Of a stretch of DNA of 10,347 bases, positions 6,050-10,347 are shown one piece after another; within the stretch, counting starts at the first letter, position 1, and the number at the start of each line of letters is the position of its first letter. The translations under genes and the position numbers were made by a program. Below the pieces are notes generated by a model. That model was given only the letters and a program-made list of their open reading frames with translations. It was not told the origin of the DNA and searched no databases. The stretch is from Clostridiales bacterium UBA1779 (GTDB taxonomy: Bacteria; Bacillota; Clostridia; Oscillospirales; CAG-272): assembly GCA_002314565.1 (NCBI GenBank), contig DCGL01000036.1, positions 1 through 10,347 of the forward strand. Direction: 5' to 3'.

Positions 6050-7372
6050 ATGGTTAAAATTACGTTTATGGGCGCCGGCAGCACCGTTTTTGCAAAGAAC
6101 GTGCTTGGCGACACTATGCAGAGTCCCGGCCTTCTCGATGCTGAAATCGCTCTTTACGATATAGATGCGCAGAGACTTGAAGAATCATATATAATGATTG
6201 ACTGTCTAAACCGCAATACAAACGAAGGACGTGCCACAATTAAGAAATATCTCGGTGTCGCTCAGAGAAAAGACGCTCTTCGCGATGCAAATTTCGTCAT
6301 AGATGCCATTCAGGTCGGCGGCTACGACCCCTGCACCATTACGGATTTTGAAATTCCGAAAAAATACGGTCTGCGCCAGACAATTGCCGACACTCTCGGT
6401 ATCGGCGGCATTTTCCGTGCTCTGCGCACAATTCCGGTGCTCGAGGGCTTTGCCGAGGATATGCGCGAGGTCTGCCCGAAGGCACTGTTTTTGAACTATA
6501 CGAACCCGATGGCCATACTTTCCGGCTATATGCAGAGATATTCGGGAATTGAGACCGTCGGTCTGTGTCACTCCGTACAGGTCTGCACCGGCACTCTCTT
6601 CAAAGAACTCGGTATGGAACCGAAGCAGCCCGTAAAAGAGAAAATTGCCGGTATCAACCATATGGCCTTCCTGCTTCAGTGCGAGGATGCCGACGGCGTT
6701 GACCTCTACCCAGAAATCCGCCGCCGCGCCTGCGAAATTCTTGATAATCCCCCCGAAGGTTTCAAGGATCTCGTCAGATTCGAATATATCCGCCGTTTCG
6801 GCTTCTACGTAACCGAGTCGAGCGAGCACAATGCCGAATACAACTGCTTCTTTATTAAGGATAAGTATCCCGAGCTCATCGACAGATACAGAATTCCGCT
6901 TGACGAGTATCCCAGACGCTGCATAAACCAGATTGAACGCTGGAAGAAGGACAGAGAACAGTATCTGACCAACGACGTCACGCACAAGCGCTCACACGAA
7001 TATGCTTCAAGAATTATGGAAGCCATTGTCACAAACAATGCCTACCAGATCGGCGGAAACGTATTGAACCGCGGACTTATCGACAATCTGCCGCAGAATG
7101 CCTGCGTTGAGGTGCCCTGCCTTGTAAACAAGCTCGGCGTACAGCCGACTCACGTGGGACCTCTTCCCGAAATCTGCGCCGCAATGAACCGCACGAACAT
7201 CAACGTCCAGCTTTTGACTATTGAGGCTGCAAGAACTCACCGCAAAGAGGACCTCTACCGCGCCGCAATGCTCGAGCCGCACACGGCTGCCGAGCTTTCA
7301 ATCGATCAGATAATCGCCATGTGCGACGAACTGCTCGAAGCGCACAGGGACTGGATGCCTGAGTACAGATAA
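6050..7372 (+). CDS. melA: GH4 family glycosidase, probable alpha-galactosidase
   Basis: A 440-residue cytoplasmic glycoside hydrolase family 4 enzyme. GH4 enzymes need NAD+ and a divalent metal (usually Mn2+) and cleave by an oxidation-elimination mechanism, here probably releasing galactose from melibiose or raffinose-type sugars. The N-terminal dinucleotide site is FMGAGSTVFAKN (residues 6-17). NYTNPM is at 149-154, and GLCHSVQ at 171-177 contains the Cys-His metal ligands; the CHSV form is the signature associated with alpha-galactosidases in this family, as opposed to CHEV or CNVP types. GINHMAF at 201-207 supplies another metal-ligand His. Length is close to E. coli MelA. It is transcribed alone from its own promoter and ends at a strong terminator; no sugar transporter or regulator lies beside it. 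The exact sugar specificity is inferred from one motif. Confidence 0.88.
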   Translation: MVKITFMGAGSTVFAKNVLGDTMQSPGLLDAEIALYDIDAQRLEESYIMIDCLNRNTNEGRATIKKYLGVAQRKDALRDANFVIDAIQVGGYDPCTITDFEIPKKYGLRQTIADTLGIGGIFRALRTIPVLEGFAEDMREVCPKALFLNYTNPMAILSGYMQRYSGIETVGLCHSVQVCTGTLFKELGMEPKQPVKEKIAGINHMAFLLQCEDADGVDLYPEIRRRACEILDNPPEGFKDLVRFEYIRRFGFYVTESSEHNAEYNCFFIKDKYPELIDRYRIPLDEYPRRCINQIERWKKDREQYLTNDVTHKRSHEYASRIMEAIVTNNAYQIGGNVLNRGLIDNLPQNACVEVPCLVNKLGVQPTHVGPLPEICAAMNRTNINVQLLTIEAARTHRKEDLYRAAMLEPHTAAELSIDQIIAMCDELLEAHRDWMPEYR

Positions 7373-7378
7373 AAAAAT

Positions 7379-7423
7379 AACCCCGGAAGCCGCTGCGTTA
7401 TCGCAGACGGCTTCCGGGGTTTT
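7379..7423. terminator. Bidirectional intrinsic terminator
   Basis: A GC-rich stem, CCCCGGAAGCCG (7381-7392) with CGGCTTCCGGGG (7408-7419), extended inside by CTGCG/CGCAG around a TTAT loop with one bulged A. On the plus strand TTTT follows; on the minus strand TTATTTTTTT follows, from the A-run at 7371-7380. It ends both the GH4 gene and the convergent DUF4097 gene. Confidence 0.94.
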
Positions 7424-7439
7424 ACTGATTATTACGTTC

Positions 7440-8378
7440 TTAATCCGCCTCTTCTATATAAAGCGTTCCGGCGGCAAGGTCGGCATTGATTTCAGTGTGA
7501 CCGTTGCCGTATCTTGCTGAGTGAATTCTTTTTGTGCTGCCGCTGAAGCCGTTGACTTCAATTGCCCCCAGAGCAGCGTCGATTTCGGCATCGAAACCGG
7601 GACAGTCAGAGGGAAGAACTATGTGAATATCACCGCCGGCAGTGTCGATGTCGATTTTATCCGGTGAATTTTTCAGATTGAATCTGAAAGCTCCGGCTCC
7701 GGCATCGCCGTCGAAGCTTGTCATCGTACCGTTGAGCTCTATTTTTCCGGCGCCCATATCGACTTCTACTTTGCCGAAATCGCCGTCAAGTTCAAGATTG
7801 CCGGCTCCCATATCGAGGTCAAAGGATTTTATTGACGAAGAAGTGATGCTTACGTTTCCTGCACCCATATCGGTATCAAAATTCTTTGTGGTGATATTGT
7901 TGAGCCTTACGTCACCGGCTCCGTTATCAAGAGCGAGAGTATTAAGCTCGCAGCCGTCAGGCAACTGAATTTTCAGATCCTTCGGCTCATAAGAGACTGC
8001 ATTCAGACCGGATTTCACGGGCTTTACCATGAGTGTTCCGTTTTCAAGCTTGACTCGCATTCTGAAATCATCGGAAAGGTCATTTGACTCACTGACGTGC
8101 AATTTGCCGTCTTCGGATTTTTCAAATGATACGTTTCCGCAGATCCAGTCGATGTCAAGGGAAGAGGGGACGTCTTCTGAGTCAAAGTTGCCGATCGAGT
8201 ATCCGCTTTCATTGTATGTAATATACATGCCTACTCCCGAAAAATGAAAATTAAAATTGTTTGTATCCCATGATACTATTCCGATATTTCCGAATATAAT
8301 CCCGAGTACCAGCCAGGCAGTCAGAATGAGAATGCAGACTGACGAGATTATTATCTTGAGTGTAGCTGCTTTTTTCAT
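7440..8378 (-). CDS. DUF4097-type membrane-anchored beta-repeat protein
   Basis: A 312-residue protein with one N-terminal membrane segment (about 8-30) and a large domain probably outside the membrane, of the DUF4097 (putative adhesin-like, beta-strand repeat) family. From about 147 to 254 there are six rungs of 18-20 residues, four containing an exact or near D-x-GAG motif (GAG at 153-155, 172-174, 191-193, 209-211, 227-229), then TAGGD. This pattern predicts a right-handed beta-helix or stacked-sheet fold. Start: the ATG overlaps the stop of the HAAS gene as ATGA. It is the last gene of the PadR cassette and ends at the bidirectional terminator. The family is often found with PadR and DUF1700/HAAS proteins; its molecular role is not established. 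Confidence 0.88.
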   Translation of the reverse strand: MKKAATLKIIISSVCILILTAWLVLGIIFGNIGIVSWDTNNFNFHFSGVGMYITYNESGYSIGNFDSEDVPSSLDIDWICGNVSFEKSEDGKLHVSESNDLSDDFRMRVKLENGTLMVKPVKSGLNAVSYEPKDLKIQLPDGCELNTLALDNGAGDVRLNNITTKNFDTDMGAGNVSITSSSIKSFDLDMGAGNLELDGDFGKVEVDMGAGKIELNGTMTSFDGDAGAGAFRFNLKNSPDKIDIDTAGGDIHIVLPSDCPGFDAEIDAALGAIEVNGFSGSTKRIHSARYGNGHTEINADLAAGTLYIEEAD

Positions 8379-8848
8379 TCTTTATCGTCCTCCTTCAATT
8401 CGAAAATACCGTCGAGCAGAATGTTAACTGCAATATGGATAAGAAATACGACCCAGGTGATGTACCAGGCGTGTGTAATGAAGCTCAGTACGAAATAAAT
8501 AATCAGGAAAAGCAGGGTCAGGGGCCAGTTCAGTGAACGGCGTGCCTTTGACTTTCTTTTTCTGCACTTTTTCTGAGCGTCTTTGTCGTCATTAACCTGA
8601 ACGGTGGGCGCCACGGGGGCTGCATCAGCTGACGGCTTCTTATCGTCAATTCCGATGAGACTGTGAATGTCGCCGAGGGAACGGATTGAAAGCATGTAGG
8701 CTTCGTCCTCCGTCTTGCCCATAGCGATGTATTCGTCGTATCTGTCGCAGAGATTTGCATAAAATTCTTCCTTCAGGTCGCGGTTCTTCTGATTGTCCGG
8801 CGCCTCACGGAAAATGCCTTCGAGGTGCGCTCTCAGTTTCTCTTTCAT
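8375..8848 (-). CDS. HAAS/DUF1700-type small membrane protein
   Basis: A 157-residue protein. Residues 1-65 form a charged helical domain, with the repeated helix pattern ending EDEAYMLSIRSLGDIHSLI that is characteristic of the HAAS/DUF1700 or permease-prefix family. A charged linker rich in Lys/Arg follows (about 66-105), then two hydrophobic segments (about 108-123 and 128-145) that should cross the membrane, and an acidic tail. It overlaps the PadR gene upstream and the DUF4097 gene downstream, each by the four bases ATGA, so the three proteins are made from one transcript with coupled translation. Partners are probably the DUF4097 protein and, through signalling, PadR; direct contact is inferred. 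Confidence 0.85.
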   Translation of the reverse strand: MKEKLRAHLEGIFREAPDNQKNRDLKEEFYANLCDRYDEYIAMGKTEDEAYMLSIRSLGDIHSLIGIDDKKPSADAAPVAPTVQVNDDKDAQKKCRKRKSKARRSLNWPLTLLFLIIYFVLSFITHAWYITWVVFLIHIAVNILLDGIFELKEDDKE

Positions 8849-9216
8849 ATCCTTATCACTCCCCCGTCTGAACTTTCGGCAGCATCGGTGTCGACAGTAA
8901 TCAGCTTTTCAATCATATTGCTTGCTTCGCGCCATTCCGTCAGCAGTTTTGTGTATTCGTCTCTGCCGGAGTTTGTCAGTGTGTAGTATCTGCGTCGGGC
9001 TCCGCTTCCTTCGTCGCCCCAGTATGAACTGATGAACCCGTCCTCTTCAAGGCGCTTGAAGGCAGTGTAGAGTGTGGCCTCCTTCAGTTCGTATCGGTTT
9101 TCTGTAATATCCGAGATGGCTTTGTTGATTTTGTACCCGTAGCTGTCTGATTCGTACAGCCGCGCGAGTATGATGGTGTTTGTGTGCCCTCTTATGAGGT
9201 CAGCTGCAATGGACAT
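8845..9216 (-). CDS. PadR-family transcriptional regulator
   Basis: A 123-residue winged-helix DNA-binding protein, small form (PadR subfamily with a short C-terminal dimerisation helix). Family blocks are LIRGHTNTIILARLY, the DSYGYKI turn, the recognition region ELKEATLYTAFKRLEEDGFI, and the wing GARRRYYTLT. The start chosen is ATG at 9216, downstream of AAAGGAAGG; an in-frame TTG at 9243 lacks a ribosome binding site and would lie only about three bases after the predicted transcript start. The spacing of about 11 bases from the site to this ATG is slightly long, and an out-of-frame ATG lies between. It is the first gene of the cassette and probably represses its own promoter by binding the inverted repeat there. 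Confidence 0.92.
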   Translation of the reverse strand: MSIAADLIRGHTNTIILARLYESDSYGYKINKAISDITENRYELKEATLYTAFKRLEEDGFISSYWGDEGSGARRRYYTLTNSGRDEYTKLLTEWREASNMIEKLITVDTDAAESSDGGVIRI

Positions 9217-9252
9217 AGCGTCATTTGCCTTCCTTTCTCTCAATGTGCCACT

Positions 9253-9281
9253 ATTATATCACGAGATACATCGCCTGTCAA
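9253..9281 (-). promoter_or_regulatory. Perfect-consensus sigma-A promoter of the PadR cassette
   Basis: On the minus strand: -35 TTGACA (9281-9276), a 17-bp spacer, and -10 TATAAT (9258-9253), with a TGA extended -10. All twelve hexamer bases match consensus. Such a strong promoter in front of a PadR gene fits a system normally held repressed. The leader before the ATG is about 30 nt. Confidence 0.94.
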
Positions 9282-9290
9282 GGTATCTCG
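9262..9290. promoter_or_regulatory. Inverted-repeat operator, probable PadR binding site
   Basis: CGAGATAC (9262-9269) and GTATCTCG (9283-9290) are perfect 8-bp inverted repeats separated by 13 bp, with half-site centres 21 bp apart, two helical turns. One half lies in the -35/-10 spacer and the other just upstream of the -35 box, so a bound dimer would block RNA polymerase. Assignment to PadR is inferred from position. Confidence 0.78.
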
Positions 9291-9346
9291 ACAAAAAATA
9301 TAAATATTTTTTTGCGGTACTGTTTGAGCGTTTTTGAACTCCTGCC

Positions 9347-9375
9347 TTGAAAATGACACAATATTGCGGTATAAT
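9347..9375 (+). promoter_or_regulatory. Sigma-A promoter for the TPR/DUF4037-like genes
   Basis: -35 TTGAAA (9347-9352), a 17-bp spacer and -10 TATAAT (9370-9375). It is divergent from the PadR promoter, whose -35 box lies 65 bp away. The predicted leader is about 90 nt. Confidence 0.88.
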
Positions 9376-9421
9376 GATATGATTGAAAAAGGCGGTTTTG
9401 CGGCTTTTACCTGCTGAATAC

Positions 9422-9449
9422 CGGCAATTTTGCTTCGCAAAACCTGCCG
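9422..9449 (+). promoter_or_regulatory. Leader hairpin ahead of the TPR gene
   Basis: CGGCA (9422-9426) pairs with TGCCG (9445-9449), and TTTTGC (9428-9433) with GCAAAA (9437-9442), around a TTC loop; one A and two C are unpaired between the two stems. It ends about seven bases before the AGAAGGA ribosome binding site (9456-9461). No T-tract follows the stem, so it is not a terminator; it may stabilise the message or affect translation. Confidence 0.55.
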
Positions 9450-9471
9450 CTGATAGAAGGAAAATCAAAAA

Positions 9472-10221
9472 ATGAGCATTCCGATGGACAGAGTCATTGA
9501 AAAACTTGACTCATATTATTCCAAAAATGATTATGACGGGGCCTTTGCCCACCTTTCCTATTGGATAAAGGAGGCCGAAAATTCGAACGACAGCCGCTCC
9601 CTTATTTCCCTGTACAATGAAAAAATGGGAATTTGCCGAAAGACCGGCCGCCGTGACGAGGGCTTTGCCGCGGCTGACGGTGCAATGAAGCTGGTTGAAG
9701 ACGCAGGCCTTTCGGATTCGGTTTCCGGGGCTACGGTATACATAAATGCGGCGACGGTATATACCGCATTTAACGAAAAAGAGAAGGCTGTCTCCCTGTT
9801 TGAAAAGGCGCGCTCCGTTTTTGAATCAAAGCCCGACGCTGACCCCGGCCGGCTTGCAAGTCTGTATAACAATATGGCAACGGCGCTTGCAGACCTCGGA
9901 AGATTTGAAGAGGCTTTGACAAATTATACGAAAGCGCTTGAAATTCTTGAAAAAGTTCAGGACAGCGAGCCCGAACAGGCAATCACCAAACTCAATATGG
10001 CAAACGTATACGAAGCGCAGCTCGGTCTTGAAGAGGCCTGCGAAAAGATAGACGCCTGTCTTGACGAGGCAGAAAAGCTGCTCGACAATCCGATAACCGA
10101 GCGCGACGGAAGATACGCCTTCGTGTGCACGAAGTGCGCACCGGTCTATGGATATTACGGCCGCTTTGCATATGCCGAAACCTTGAAGGAAAGGGCAAAA
10201 GAGATTTATGAAGGGGATTGA
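9472..10221 (+). CDS. Tetratricopeptide-repeat protein paired with a DUF4037-like gene
   Basis: A 249-residue soluble protein made of helical hairpins, without signal peptide or membrane segment. At least three TPR-like units are visible: about 90-118 (ATVYTAFNEKEKAVSLFEKA), about 125-158 (LASLYNNMATALADLGRFEEA, then ALEILE), and about 165-200 (AITKLNMANVYEAQLGLEEA). The N-terminal 80 residues contain less regular helical pairs. The C-terminus, RDGRYAFVCTKCAPVYGYYG, is Cys/Tyr-rich, with a CxxC pair, and is not TPR-like; it may be a conserved contact surface. Translation starts at ATG 9472 behind AGAAGGA. The next gene starts inside it, overlapping by 14 bases, so the two products are probably made together and may interact. 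Biochemical role unknown. Confidence 0.82.
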   Translation: MSIPMDRVIEKLDSYYSKNDYDGAFAHLSYWIKEAENSNDSRSLISLYNEKMGICRKTGRRDEGFAAADGAMKLVEDAGLSDSVSGATVYINAATVYTAFNEKEKAVSLFEKARSVFESKPDADPGRLASLYNNMATALADLGRFEEALTNYTKALEILEKVQDSEPEQAITKLNMANVYEAQLGLEEACEKIDACLDEAEKLLDNPITERDGRYAFVCTKCAPVYGYYGRFAYAETLKERAKEIYEGD

Positions 10222-10347
10222 TATCTCAAGAGCATACTGGGAAGAATGCGCAAAGCCGGTTTTCGAGCAAAAATTCCCTGACTGTATGCAGTACGTAGCC
10301 GCAGGACTTATGGGGCCGGGTTCCGAATGCTTCGGCTTTGACGACGA
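10208..10347 (+). CDS. DUF4037-like protein, N-terminal fragment cut by window end
   Basis: An open frame from ATG at 10208 that runs off the window, giving 46 complete codons. It begins MKGIDISRAYWEEC and continues to GLMGPGSECFGFDD. The block GSECFGFDD after a short helical lead is how I remember DUF4037 proteins starting, a family with a nucleotidyltransferase-like fold; the remaining active-site region would be beyond the window. It overlaps the TPR gene by 14 bases in another frame, with only a weak AAAGAG upstream, suggesting translational coupling. The call depends on recognition of a short fragment. Confidence 0.68.
   Translation, partial: MKGIDISRAYWEECAKPVFEQKFPDCMQYVAAGLMGPGSECFGFDD

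Noticed and set aside
6206..6985. A 259-codon minus-strand frame inside the GH4 gene
   Set aside because: Antisense to strongly conserved GH4 motifs, with no recognisable domain or start signals; a codon-bias shadow.
19..7372. A single glycan-utilisation locus joining the dehydrogenase, SGNH lipoprotein and GH4 enzyme
   Set aside because: They lie in separate transcription units split by the minus-strand unit, with no transporter, regulator or shared operator visible.
9240..9468. Two overlapping minus-strand frames of 66 and 69 codons upstream of PadR
   Set aside because: They overlap both divergent promoters and the leader hairpin and show no protein family features.

Overview
The window looks like chromosomal DNA from an anaerobic, gut-type Clostridia (Bacillota), probably an uncultured relative of the Oscillospirales. 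This rests on sigma-A promoters with 17-bp spacers and TGn extended -10 elements, AAGGAG-type ribosome binding sites, lipoproteins with Thr/Ser/Glu-rich linkers, a PadR/HAAS/DUF4097 cassette, and balanced base composition. No marker gene is present, so the placement is an inference. I see no phage, transposase, integrase, CRISPR array, rRNA or tRNA.

Layout. (1) 19-1020 (+) encodes a zinc-dependent medium-chain alcohol/polyol dehydrogenase. (2) 1038-1148 is a cluster of dispersed-type palindromic repeat sequence with a CCAGGGGACGTAA core. (3) 1178-2809 (+) encodes a secreted SGNH/GDSL hydrolase lipoprotein. (4) 2810-2875 is a second repeat of the same family, a perfect 32-bp inverted repeat between convergent genes. 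(5) 5800 down to 2880 (-) is a three-gene unit with tight junctions: a two-domain NAT/GNAT-like acyltransferase, an RluA-type pseudouridine synthase and a Trp-rich lipoprotein of unknown function. (6) 5939-6018 holds two divergent consensus promoters, one for that unit and one for a GH4 glycosidase (6050-7372, +) with the CHSV motif of alpha-galactosidases. (7) 7379-7423 is a strong bidirectional terminator. (8) 9216 down to 7440 (-) is a PadR regulator, a HAAS-type membrane protein and a DUF4097 protein, joined by ATGA overlaps and driven by a perfect-consensus promoter that contains an 8-bp inverted repeat, probably the PadR operator. (9) 9347 to the window end (+) is a promoter, a leader hairpin, a TPR protein and the start of an overlapping gene that resembles DUF4037, cut by the window edge.

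How it fits together. The dehydrogenase, SGNH hydrolase, Trp-rich lipoprotein and GH4 enzyme suggest plant or host glycan use, but no transporter or glycan regulator is present to tie them into one locus. The PadR cassette is a self-contained, probably autoregulated envelope module. The TPR/DUF4037-like pair is conserved in form but has no clear function. The features most worth following are the two related palindromic repeats, the PadR operator and promoter architecture, the in-frame 39-bp duplication in the acyltransferase, and the TPR/DUF4037-like pair.
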